Source: Candidatus Thorarchaeota archaeon (GTDB taxonomy: Archaea; Asgardarchaeota; Thorarchaeia; Thorarchaeales; Thorarchaeaceae). From it: 22,714 bases of DNA. The stretch is from the NCBI GenBank assembly GCA_011365025.1, contig RDOF01000044.1, positions 1 to 22,714 of the forward strand. Direction: 5' to 3'. The notes beneath the pieces are model-generated. The model was not told the origin of the DNA. It saw nothing but the letters and a program-made list of their open reading frames with translations, and did not search any database. A program made the position numbers and the translations under genes. Position 1 is the first letter of the stretch. Each line of letters begins with the position of its first letter. Below, piece after piece: positions 1-7,496 of this stretch.

Positions 1-235
1 CAACACCAATTTTGCCTTGGTCAAGACCAGGGTTGGGATATGATGCATAGAAGAAGGCAACAAGGGTGTAGCCTCCATCTAGGTGCGCATCGAAATACCA
101 CCATTCGAATTGGTTCTTCTTTCCTACTTCTATGTGAAGTGCATCATCCTCTGGTGTAAGCGGTAGTATCGTTCCATCTCTTCTGCCAGGTCCTGTCCAC
201 CCTTCCTTTGCATCTGGATTTATGTAATCAACCAT
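1..235 (-). CDS. CrtC/AttH-like lipocalin-fold protein (partial, N-terminal part)
   Basis: The first 78 codons of a gene are present; the rest lies beyond the left edge. The fragment contains FEWWYF at residues 43-48 followed by DAHLDGGYTLVAFF. This is the N-terminal hallmark of the CrtC (carotenoid 1,2-hydratase, hydroxyneurosporene synthase) and AttH superfamily of two-lipocalin-domain proteins. Known CrtC enzymes hydrate the end double bond of carotenoids, but many relatives have no known substrate. ATG codons lie at 244 and 235 in the same frame. I chose 235 because the GGAGG at 246-250 is then 10 bases upstream, against 1 base for 244. It follows the SCP2-like gene by about 27 bases and is the last visible gene of the PadR-led operon, which hints at a hydrophobic substrate. 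Family membership is fairly secure; the reaction is not. Confidence 0.72.
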   Translation of the reverse strand, partial: MVDYINPDAKEGWTGPGRRDGTILPLTPEDDALHIEVGKKNQFEWWYFDAHLDGGYTLVAFFYASYPNPGLDQGKIGV

Positions 236-262
236 CGATATCATTCCTCCTATTTCTCATGG

Positions 263-685
263 TCAAACAAGTAGTCTTTCAAGGCCCAAGTCCTTCAATA
301 CTTGAATATAGACTGGATGGAGCGGCTTAATCTTCCCAATTAGTCCCAGACCCTTCATCACAGACCCTGTAATCTTGACATCACCTTTCGCCATGGCTAC
401 AGAGGTTCTGAGTTTGCCTTGCCAGAACTTGTTAGTTACATCGGATTTACTTAATACTGTGATTTCAGGTTCTGCATCGGAATCGAAACTGAGAATTCCC
501 AGTTTCCCATCCGGTCCAGTACTCTTGAAGTCAATTGTCATCTGCAATTCCGGCTCCTCTACTACAAATCGTGCTACTACTTCTGACTCGCACAATCTCT
601 CATAGACATGAGGGATGACTATTGCTCGTGACCAGAATTCTTCGAACACTTGCATGAATTGTTCCTTGCTCTCAAAGAAAGTCAT
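263..685 (-). CDS. SCP2-like sterol/lipid carrier domain protein
   Basis: A 140-residue single-domain protein of about the length of a free SCP2 (sterol carrier protein 2) domain. It matches the family pattern: an amphipathic N-terminal helix, a beta sheet (residues about 36-78), then the helix and strand region SDVTNKFWQGKL...GDVKITGSV with the Phe-x-x-Gly turn and the KITG strand. SCP2 domains bind fatty acids, sterols or other lipids in a hydrophobic tunnel and deliver them to enzymes. In this operon it could carry the substrate of the neighbouring flavoproteins, which is inference. The SD AGGAG lies within the last codons of the upstream FAD oxidase gene, and the intergenic gap is 6 bases, so translation is probably coupled. 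No signal peptide is seen, so the protein should be cytoplasmic. Confidence 0.75.
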   Translation of the reverse strand: MTFFESKEQFMQVFEEFWSRAIVIPHVYERLCESEVVARFVVEEPELQMTIDFKSTGPDGKLGILSFDSDAEPEITVLSKSDVTNKFWQGKLRTSVAMAKGDVKITGSVMKGLGLIGKIKPLHPVYIQVLKDLGLERLLV

Positions 686-691
686 TTTCGT

Positions 692-2266
692 TTACTCCTT
701 TTTCGATGATATGTAATGAGAAGAATCTGATACGCTGTTGGGATCGAAGGCGGTCTTGATTCTTCTCAGGTACTTTGGATAGTCCATTGTTCTTGATGCA
801 TAGTAGTCATGCACCTTGTCTCCAACAATGAAGAATGGCATACCGAGGGCTTGTTGGAGATCCATCTCATTGCATTCATCCTGATATTCAGCATATCCTA
901 AGCAGGACTCTTTTGATGCCCCATCATAGACGGTCGGCACTTCTAGATGCGCCATGTGCCCTCCTTCATATGTAGTTGTCCAAATTCCCTCTCCTTGGTC
1001 ATCGCCAATAACACCCATCTCGATGTACTTGTTCTTGATTGGCGCATTGACTTGTGCAATCTTTACAGCCATTGCCACTGAGTCCATGCCCCCGTGAGTG
1101 CTCTGGAAGCAGTTTGAAAATCTAAAAGCATGTCCTCCAAGCATATTCCGAATTGTTTCTGCATAATGTGATGGACGCGGCGAGATAAGACCTTCCTCTA
1201 TCAAATCCTCGCCTTCATACTTCTTCATTATTGTTTGGATGAGTTTAACGCGGTAATTGAATTCTCTTTCAGTATGAGCTGCAATCAAGACAATGAAGTA
1301 GCGCCTGGTTCGCTCTAATAGACCTCCAAAGATGACTTCGAGAGCCTCCCTCTTCGTATCTGTAAACAACGCCGCAAGACCCTCGGAGGAAGAAGTCGTT
1401 GCCATCATCACGGCATCATAATCGCTAACCTCATAGAACGCCGCTTCGTATTGTTCCCATTCCTGAAAGTTCAAGACAAATAATTGCCAAAATGGGGGGA
1501 CCTCCCAATCATACTTCGGGATAGTCCCTCCGGTCTTCCACTTCCAGTCTTTGGGCGCAGGGAAGGAATAGAGTTTGATGGCAGCTTTTGTGAATACTCC
1601 AAGACCTCCATAGGCACCCAGCCATCCTCGGATAACGCCTCTAAGACTAAAACCTGGACCATCACCAGTGAACCATCTATTCGTAGAGTCATACGAACCC
1701 AGTCTTAGTATCTCCCCGTTAGGGGCTACCCACTCGGCTCCAAGCAAGTTCCGACCGCTGAATCCTGTATAGGGTGAAGTGAAACCCGGACCTACAAATG
1801 AGGTATGGCTTGCAAGGGGTGACGTCTGTGGGCCTGCCCCTTGCGCATGGTGCATTAGACCATGTCGAAAGAGCTCTGCCTGCAGCTCGGCATTTGTGAC
1901 ATAGGGTTCTACAACAGCATAGAGGTTCTGAGGGTCAACTTCAAGAATCCTATTCATTCTTCTAAGATCAATTTGAATTGCCTCTGGCTTAGAAACCCCT
2001 GCCCATGGACCCATTCCGGTGCTGAAGGCCTTGAACGTTGTTTTGAAATCATTGCATACCTTTACGATTGCCTGAACTTCCTGGGCTGTGGCTGGAAGGA
2101 TTACTGCAGCAGGCCTGTGACCGAATCTGGAAGGTGCCTCTCCCCTTTGTGCACTCTCAATCTCGTAGCCCCATTGGAACGCATAGGTGTCGAGAATCGC
2201 CGGATTTCGTGTGATGTTGGGCTCTCCAACTATCTCTTGGAGTCTGGTGTAGATTCTATTGTCCAT
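692..2266 (-). CDS. FAD-linked oxidase, GlcD/AGPS-like (524 aa)
   Basis: This flavoprotein belongs to the vanillyl-alcohol oxidase/GlcD superfamily, which includes glycolate and D-lactate dehydrogenases, alkyl-DHAP synthase and DHCR24. The FAD-binding domain spans about residues 45-235. It opens with the P-loop-like stretch PAAVILPATAQEVQAIVKV, continues with FSTGMGPWAG, and ends with GAYGGLGVFTKAAIKL. The C-terminal substrate domain ends in the family's usual FDPNSV near residue 508. At 524 residues it is slightly longer than GlcD. The start ATG at 2264-2266 follows GGAGG encoded by the last codons of the iron-sulfur gene upstream, with 3 bases between stop and start. It pairs with a second oxidase at 3553-5007 around a CCG-domain protein, the same subunit logic as GlcD-GlcE-GlcF. 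The substrate is unknown; a 2-hydroxyacid or a lipid are both possible. Confidence 0.82.
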   Translation of the reverse strand: MDNRIYTRLQEIVGEPNITRNPAILDTYAFQWGYEIESAQRGEAPSRFGHRPAAVILPATAQEVQAIVKVCNDFKTTFKAFSTGMGPWAGVSKPEAIQIDLRRMNRILEVDPQNLYAVVEPYVTNAELQAELFRHGLMHHAQGAGPQTSPLASHTSFVGPGFTSPYTGFSGRNLLGAEWVAPNGEILRLGSYDSTNRWFTGDGPGFSLRGVIRGWLGAYGGLGVFTKAAIKLYSFPAPKDWKWKTGGTIPKYDWEVPPFWQLFVLNFQEWEQYEAAFYEVSDYDAVMMATTSSSEGLAALFTDTKREALEVIFGGLLERTRRYFIVLIAAHTEREFNYRVKLIQTIMKKYEGEDLIEEGLISPRPSHYAETIRNMLGGHAFRFSNCFQSTHGGMDSVAMAVKIAQVNAPIKNKYIEMGVIGDDQGEGIWTTTYEGGHMAHLEVPTVYDGASKESCLGYAEYQDECNEMDLQQALGMPFFIVGDKVHDYYASRTMDYPKYLRRIKTAFDPNSVSDSSHYISSKKE

Positions 2267-2269
2267 TAT

Positions 2270-3541
2270 CTACTCGCCTCCCTCCAGACTCTTGAGCACA
2301 AGCTCTGTCAAGTCGTAATATTCCATTTCCGATTCACGGCTGTTCAAGGCATTCCGCAAGTTGGTAGAGCAGAAGGGACAGACAGATACAAGCCCTTTTG
2401 CACCTGTTTCTTCAGCCTCTTGTATGCGTTCCTTTGCGGTCCATAGGGCGAAGTCTGGGAATGCCGCTCGAACCCCTCCCCCAGCACCGCAGCAGTAGCT
2501 ATACTCACGAATTCGTTCCATCTCGATAAGCTCTACACCTGGGATTTGCTTCAGCACGTTACGGGGAGCATCATACACCCCGCCCGCACCACGTCGTTCT
2601 GGTTTTGGCGGATCCCACATGTAGACCTGCGATAGTATCTCTACCTTCTCTCCCTCATAGGGTTCGTATGGTTCAGACATCCTTCCCAAGTGACATGGGT
2701 CATGGTACGTCACCTTCATGGGCACCGCGCGGTTCAGTTTCAACCGTCCCTCTGAAAGCATGGTTTCCAGAAGCTGCGAAATATGAATAACCTCGAATGA
2801 ATGGTCTACATATCGGGGGTATTCGGTCTTGAGCATATTGAAGCACCCCGCGCAACTAGTGACTATTCTCTCAACACCTCTTTCCTTGAACATCTCAACG
2901 TTGTTCTTCATTATCTCGATTGCCTTTGCTTTATCACCAACTCTGTATACCGGGCTTCCACAGCAGACTTCATCTGTGCCAAGAATTCGAAACTTCTCCT
3001 TGCCAGCATTCAGAACTCGGGCGGTTGATTTCGCTATCTCCTCTCGGCGATATGCAGCAGTACATCCAACGAAATATATGGTGCTTGAATCTTCATCTAG
3101 TTCAATATCATCCTCTAACCAGTCTGGTCGCTTCTCAGATGATTCCCCATACGGATTCTGATTTCTATCAACAAGGTCGATGTATCTCTTGTGCTTCGGC
3201 AGGGGTCCTGCCCCAGATTCCACCGCCTTCACTCGGAGCTCATGAATCACTTCATTGGGTTCCAAGTCATAGACCCATTTGCAGGAGATTTCACAACCTC
3301 CACAGTTAGGGCAGCTATAGAGTACATCAAGCATCTCCGGAGTGAATTCAATTCTTCCTTTCTGGAGCGCATTCGCCATAATCATCCGTCCCCCGCCAGA
3401 ATAGGCATGGAAATTGAAGTACTCGATAGAAGGACAAATGTGAGAGAAGCGTTTGCTCTTGATTTGAATCTGCGGAACGAATTTGCACTTGGAGCATCGT
3501 ACGCAATTGTCCATCATTTCTTCGAAATCGTCGAGAGTCAT
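2270..3541 (-). CDS. Iron-sulfur oxidoreductase with two CCG domains (GlcF/GlpC/HdrD-like)
   Basis: Two [4Fe-4S] ferredoxin motifs lie at the N terminus: Cys13-16-19 with Cys36, and Cys77-80-83-87 (CPNCGGCEISC). Two CCG domains follow: Cys160, CCG at 193-195 and CxxC at 230-233; then HDPCHLG at Cys283, CCG at 350-352 and CPFC at 388-391. This is the architecture of GlpC, GlcF, LutA and HdrD, which pass electrons from a flavin subunit to quinone, a disulfide or another acceptor. The ATG at 3541 was preferred to an in-frame codon at 3562 because GGAGGT at 3548-3553 lies 6 bases upstream. That SD overlaps the stop codon of the preceding oxidase gene. The second CCG domain has about 66 residues between its first Cys and the CCG pair, roughly twice the 31-38 of the classic motif. 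The extra segment includes WDPPKPERRGAGG. No membrane helix is visible. Confidence 0.85.
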   Translation of the reverse strand: MTLDDFEEMMDNCVRCSKCKFVPQIQIKSKRFSHICPSIEYFNFHAYSGGGRMIMANALQKGRIEFTPEMLDVLYSCPNCGGCEISCKWVYDLEPNEVIHELRVKAVESGAGPLPKHKRYIDLVDRNQNPYGESSEKRPDWLEDDIELDEDSSTIYFVGCTAAYRREEIAKSTARVLNAGKEKFRILGTDEVCCGSPVYRVGDKAKAIEIMKNNVEMFKERGVERIVTSCAGCFNMLKTEYPRYVDHSFEVIHISQLLETMLSEGRLKLNRAVPMKVTYHDPCHLGRMSEPYEPYEGEKVEILSQVYMWDPPKPERRGAGGVYDAPRNVLKQIPGVELIEMERIREYSYCCGAGGGVRAAFPDFALWTAKERIQEAEETGAKGLVSVCPFCSTNLRNALNSRESEMEYYDLTELVLKSLEGGE

Positions 3542-3552
3542 TTTAGCACCTC

Positions 3553-5007
3553 CTAAAAACACAAATTCCCAGGACTCAAGACGTTGTTAGGGTCGAAGAT
3601 GCTCTTCACTCGGTTCATAGCACCAAGAATTTCTGGAGATACCTGAGAATATACTACATCTCTCAGAGCATCTGGCGGTCTCGAGAAGAAAGCTCCTGAC
3701 TCCATTAACTTCTTGGAACCGCTGAAATATAGTATCTTCGCGTTGCGAACATCTGATTCATCTTGTGGGTCATAGTAAATATCGAAACAACAGTGTACGT
3801 TGACTCCTTGAACTACTGGCTGTACATAGACGCCTATTCTACTCCTCGCTATTCCAGACTTCTCCGCTTCATTCATGAATATTGAGTGCAGTTCAGGAAT
3901 CCTGTCCAGTGTTGAAATGAAATAGACCTCTTTACACCCTCCAAATGACTTGACTTTCCAGTAGGGTTCTATACTGGGTGCATTCAAGAGACCGCTAATA
4001 TCGTCAGCATCGATTTCTCCAATCTTCGCTTCGAGCTTGACTCCAAGTTGTGCAGCAATATCCCTTGTGTCAGTTAGCCGATAATCAAATTCATCTTCTG
4101 CAAGGGGTCCATGCCCTGAGAGACCTAAGACAAGAATCCATTCTGGCAGTGAATTTCCAATATCCTTTCCCAGCATCTCGGCAAGACATCGCGAATTTAC
4201 GGCAAAGTGCTCGTCTACAAGGCGTCGCCTGATGATTGCATGGTTGAACTTCTGCAGCGACTCAAGTGAATCAGAGCCAACGAGAAATACTCTGCGCACA
4301 TCAGGAGCAACTTCGCACTTCATTGTAATCCAAGTCACAATGCCAATGGTTCCTTGAGACCCTTGCACTAGTCTGAAGGGATCAAATTGAGATGGCCCCA
4401 TAGGATTCTTCTGCGCCTGTCCAGATTTCCATTGCTCTTCAAGACTTCCAGGTCCAGCAGCAGATCCTGTTCTCAATATCTCCCCGGTCCCGAATATCGT
4501 TTCCGTGCAAAGCAGGGGATCAGATGCATCCCAATGGAATCTGGGAATTACTGTTGGTTCTCTATCCAAACAACTTGCCAATACCGATTGAGATGCTTTT
4601 GGCAAGAGAGGCATCAGTGGTCGTAATCCGGCTTTTCTCAGTTCAGGAAGGAGCTGAGCATAGGTCACTCCGGGTTCAATCATTACAACCTTATTCTTCG
4701 AATCAACACGGATAATCCGCTTCATCTTGCTCAGGTCGAGAATCACCGTCCCCTTAACCTTAGGCGCACAGCTTCCGCTCATCCGTGGCGGGCCCGAGCT
4801 AATGGGGACTAGCGGGAAGTGCATCTTGTTGGCCAAATTTACAATATGAGATATCTCCTCAGCTGAGAATGGCCAAACAACCATTGAAGGGAGTTCTGCC
4901 TCGTCGGGTCTATGTGTGTTCCTGTATTGTTGAAGCAGTTCTTGATTGTCCGACACCCTATCGGGCCCGACAATCTTTGAGAGTTCATTGTATTTCGATG
5001 TATTCAC
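3553..5007 (-). CDS. FAD-linked oxidase, GlcD/GlcE-like (484 aa)
   Basis: A second protein of the GlcD superfamily, clearly diverged from the one at 692-2266. The FAD-binding domain covers about residues 38-235, with SMVVWPFSAEEISHIVNLAN, PISSGPPRMSG and VQGSQGTIGIVTWITMKCEV. The C terminus carries the canonical FDPNNVLSPG. It starts with GTG at 5007, preceded by GGTGA with 7 bases of spacing; an ATG that overlaps this SD is out of frame. It sits 18 bases after the ferredoxin gene, and its stop overlaps the SD of the CCG-domain gene. With that gene and the other oxidase it could form a three-subunit dehydrogenase, in which one oxidase subunit may be catalytic and the other structural, as proposed for GlcE. 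The residues seen do not settle which is catalytic or what the substrate is. Confidence 0.82.
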   Translation of the reverse strand: MNTSKYNELSKIVGPDRVSDNQELLQQYRNTHRPDEAELPSMVVWPFSAEEISHIVNLANKMHFPLVPISSGPPRMSGSCAPKVKGTVILDLSKMKRIIRVDSKNKVVMIEPGVTYAQLLPELRKAGLRPLMPLLPKASQSVLASCLDREPTVIPRFHWDASDPLLCTETIFGTGEILRTGSAAGPGSLEEQWKSGQAQKNPMGPSQFDPFRLVQGSQGTIGIVTWITMKCEVAPDVRRVFLVGSDSLESLQKFNHAIIRRRLVDEHFAVNSRCLAEMLGKDIGNSLPEWILVLGLSGHGPLAEDEFDYRLTDTRDIAAQLGVKLEAKIGEIDADDISGLLNAPSIEPYWKVKSFGGCKEVYFISTLDRIPELHSIFMNEAEKSGIARSRIGVYVQPVVQGVNVHCCFDIYYDPQDESDVRNAKILYFSGSKKLMESGAFFSRPPDALRDVVYSQVSPEILGAMNRVKSIFDPNNVLSPGNLCF

Positions 5008-5025
5008 TGAACATTCACCACAGTC

Positions 5026-5295
5026 TTACCCTTTTTCAAAAACAACTCCCGTGCCACCAGATGGATATCGAAAACTGATGGCCCCTGGCTCGCACACTTG
5101 ATAGCATGCCCCACATTCCAAGCATTTTGACGTATAGTCGTCAATAATGTAAACACCGTTTCCTTTCCTCTTCCAAAGGTTTGCGACGCAGATGATAAGA
5201 CATCTTCCGCAGAGTGTGCATTTTTCGTTGTTAATTTCGATGAAGTTGCCGGTGTTTGGGATTCTCTTCACCAAATTGTCTATCTTGATATGCAT
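5026..5295 (-). CDS. Ferredoxin with two [4Fe-4S] clusters (FixX-like partner)
   Basis: An 89-residue protein with two complete CxxCxxCxxxC motifs: Cys26-29-32-36 (CTLCGRCLIIC) and Cys58-61-64-68 (CLECGACYQVC). The second is followed by EPGAISF, as in FixX-type ferredoxins that work with FixC or ETF-quinone-oxidoreductase-like flavoproteins. The upstream gene encodes such a flavoprotein and ends only 3 bases before this start. The SD (GGAGGAG) is made by that gene's last Glu codons, a strong sign of coupled synthesis. It probably hands low-potential electrons to, or takes them from, that flavoprotein. Some archaeal geranylgeranyl reductases are known to need ferredoxin, and this pair could work the same way. 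The direction of electron flow is inference. Confidence 0.88.
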   Translation of the reverse strand: MHIKIDNLVKRIPNTGNFIEINNEKCTLCGRCLIICVANLWKRKGNGVYIIDDYTSKCLECGACYQVCEPGAISFRYPSGGTGVVFEKG

Positions 5296-5298
5296 CGA

Positions 5299-6723
5299 TT
5301 ACTCCTCCTCCCCCATCGCCATAAGCGCCTGCGTTAGAACTGCTTCCAGCTCCGGCATGGCCTCCAGTAGTTTCTCAGGGTTTGTCACAAGCTCCATTCG
5401 CGCTTCTCCCAAACTGACCGTTAGGAGCGGCATAACTTCCTTCAGCAAAATTGGGATTAGTTTGGGCAAGTATCCCTTGATTGCTCTTGCTACCTGCAGA
5501 ATCCGTTTTGAATGGGGCTGTGACCAGTCGATAATCCCTCCAAGAACCTCTGAAATCAAAGGAACAAGCCAGGTCATGGTTCCTTTTGGATCGAACGGAA
5601 GGGTTTTCCATATGCTGTACAGTTGAGGACCGGCTTCGAACTCCGCTCCAACACTTGTCTTCTCCCACTCCGAATCATATTTCGACAGGAATTCCTTCGA
5701 TGTGTCCCCATCAGAGAGTGCCTCGGCCGCCACCCTTGCTGCAGCTCGTCCGGTAATCATTGCGGGGTAAATGCCTTCAGCTTCAAGTGGGCAAGGAAAT
5801 CCTCCTGCATCACCGATTAGCATAACATTGTCTGTGTGTGTATTGCGCGGGGTTCCTTGCCAAGGCAATAAGTGAACTTGAAACTCCCGTGGTTTTGCGT
5901 CAAGAATTTTGACCAGCCGTTGGAAGTAATTCAGGCCAACACAGCGATTCAAGTAGTGTAGCGGATTCTTGTCCCACCATGACATCCAGTTACCAAGCCC
6001 GATGTGAAATCCATCTCTGAAGAACACTTGATAGGCGGCAGGAAAAGTAGCAGACCACCAGACGGCGAGTGCTTCATCGCCCATTATGGCATCAATCTTC
6101 TGTGGGTCTGCCTGGAAATCGTATTGTGGCACAATGGTCACTTGGTCTTGTGCCCATTTTGACCGAAGGCCGCTCTCGCGAGCAACCATAGAAATGGCCC
6201 CGTCTGCGCCTATGACGATTCCAAGATACTTCTCCCCCCTCTCGTCAATGACTCCGTTTACTTTGCCATCTTCTCTAGTCAATCCGACGACAAGTGTGGA
6301 TGTCCTCAGTTCGGCGCCGGCATCCGTGGCATATTTTGCTAGCCAAGGATCAAACTCGCTTCGGTATACATTCATGGTAATGAAGCTCTTTGCCGGTTCA
6401 TAACTAGTAGATTTGGTTGGACGAGTCATAATATAGCTGACAACTTCATCATCAGAGTCAACGAAGTAGTTCCTAGCTGCAGCCCCCGCCCGCATGGATG
6501 GACACACTGCGGGAGTGAGTTCTTTCATTATATCGAAGTCTTGCCACATTCGTGGACCAAGACCACACCCCGAAGAATTCTTTTCTCCCGGTCGTCGACC
6601 GCGCTCAAAGAGGATAGTCTTTAAACCCTTCTCCGCCGCCTCTTTTGCAGCAATTGAGCCTCCAGGTCCTGCACCAACAATAATCACATCGTATTTGTGT
6701 ACGCTCAAGTTCTCACTCTCCAT
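5299..6723 (-). CDS. FAD-dependent oxidoreductase, FixC / geranylgeranyl reductase family
   Basis: A 474-residue flavoprotein. The dinucleotide fold is GAGPGG at residues 17-22, with the ribose-binding Glu40-Arg41. The FAD-contact motif GDAGG at 304-308 is followed by PLEAEGIYPAMITGRAAA. The segment GEKNSSGCGLGP at 46-57 resembles the Cys-containing FAD loop of geranylgeranyl reductases. The family includes FixC, the ETF-quinone-oxidoreductase core, and archaeal enzymes that saturate isoprenoid chains. It is about 40-80 residues longer than many archaeal geranylgeranyl reductases, with an amphipathic, Leu/Met/Pro-rich tail (about 400-474) that could touch a membrane or a partner. The first 11 bases overlap the end of the PadR gene (ATGGAGAGTGA), and a ferredoxin gene follows. 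It could reduce an isoprenoid or pass electrons to a quinone; the sequence does not decide. Confidence 0.82.
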   Translation of the reverse strand: MESENLSVHKYDVIIVGAGPGGSIAAKEAAEKGLKTILFERGRRPGEKNSSGCGLGPRMWQDFDIMKELTPAVCPSMRAGAAARNYFVDSDDEVVSYIMTRPTKSTSYEPAKSFITMNVYRSEFDPWLAKYATDAGAELRTSTLVVGLTREDGKVNGVIDERGEKYLGIVIGADGAISMVARESGLRSKWAQDQVTIVPQYDFQADPQKIDAIMGDEALAVWWSATFPAAYQVFFRDGFHIGLGNWMSWWDKNPLHYLNRCVGLNYFQRLVKILDAKPREFQVHLLPWQGTPRNTHTDNVMLIGDAGGFPCPLEAEGIYPAMITGRAAARVAAEALSDGDTSKEFLSKYDSEWEKTSVGAEFEAGPQLYSIWKTLPFDPKGTMTWLVPLISEVLGGIIDWSQPHSKRILQVARAIKGYLPKLIPILLKEVMPLLTVSLGEARMELVTNPEKLLEAMPELEAVLTQALMAMGEEE

Positions 6724-7273
6724 CCTTTTCTAGGCCTTCATCTTCGATCAACTGCAACTCGTTTCTAATCAATTTGGATTTGTCAAGCAGAATACGTTTC
6801 CTTTGAATAAGTAGGCTCTTTCTGATTTCAGCATCCTGGATTTTCCGAGTCGCTTCAATTATGGCTTGCTCGGGAATTATATCTTCAATTCCCAGCTTGA
6901 GGAAGTTGACAAGTATACTCATCGTGAACTCGGTGGGAAGTCGTTCTGCAGCAACCGTCATGAACTGGTAGTTGAATAGAACATAGTCCCTCACAAAATC
7001 GGTGGTGTCCTGCACAAACTCCATCCCCTCCTTCGTTAGGCTGTAGTAAGTTGTGTTTTCAACTTCTGCTTCAGAAACGAATCCTTTTCGAACTAGTGTC
7101 TTAAGGGCTGGATAGACTGTCCCCGTCTTTGGTACCCAGGTGCCCTCAAAATCATCGCGTAGGTTCATGAGTATCTCATACCCGTACTTCGATCCCTCTA
7201 GAAGCTGGATGAAAATCAGAAGCTGCATTGGCGTGATTCGTCCGCCTGTTGGAAGAAAAGGTCTGATGGTCAT
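6713..7273 (-). CDS. PadR-family transcriptional regulator
   Basis: A 186-residue protein with an N-terminal winged helix at about residues 15-85. The order is LLIFIQLLEGSKYGYEI, the recognition region PKTGTVYPALKTLVRKG, and the wing VENTTYYSLTKEG, the normal PadR pattern. The C-terminal half (about 88-186) is helical with a charged, Ile/Leu/Lys-rich coiled-coil-like segment, as in PadR dimerisation domains. The ATG at 7273 has GAGG with a 5-base spacer. It is the first gene of the eight-gene redox operon and overlaps the next gene by 11 bases, so it is very likely its autoregulator. PadR proteins usually repress and release DNA on binding small, often aromatic, effectors; the effector here is unknown. 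An inverted repeat that could be its site lies in the leader. Confidence 0.88.
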   Translation of the reverse strand: MTIRPFLPTGGRITPMQLLIFIQLLEGSKYGYEILMNLRDDFEGTWVPKTGTVYPALKTLVRKGFVSEAEVENTTYYSLTKEGMEFVQDTTDFVRDYVLFNYQFMTVAAERLPTEFTMSILVNFLKLGIEDIIPEQAIIEATRKIQDAEIRKSLLIQRKRILLDKSKLIRNELQLIEDEGLEKDGE

Positions 7274-7328
7274 GTAATCCTCACAGTAGGTAGTTTTCTA
7301 CTCAGTTGCATTCTACCTAGTTATAAAT
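7274..7328 (-). promoter_or_regulatory. Promoter and candidate PadR operator of the redox operon
   Basis: Read on the minus strand, a TATA-like TTTATAACT occupies about 7319-7327, which predicts transcription start near 7298 and a leader of about 25 bases. TAGGTAG at 7287-7293 and CTACCTA at 7313-7319 form a perfect 7-base inverted repeat with a 19-base spacer, placed between the TATA box and the start codon. A related direct repeat TTCTACYYAGTT occurs at 7296-7307 and 7311-7322. A regulator bound here would block initiation. The assignment to PadR is inferred from position only. Confidence 0.5.
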
Positions 7329-7496
7329 CAAGAGGGTGGATTTGACTGTGAGTTCGTCGAAACACTATTTCATTGCGAACATTCGGCAATATCAGTCCTA
7401 GCAAATTTTGCCGCATTTGTATTGACTGTGCTTTTACTCCCCAGTCTATCCCCCTCTTCGAGAAAACATAGTACACGAGTAGAGGAATCTGACCAA

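Noticed and set aside
1862..2446. A 194-codon plus-strand open frame.
   Set aside because: It is antisense to the FAD oxidase and iron-sulfur genes, which carry clear motifs; its Cys-rich translation looks like a shadow.
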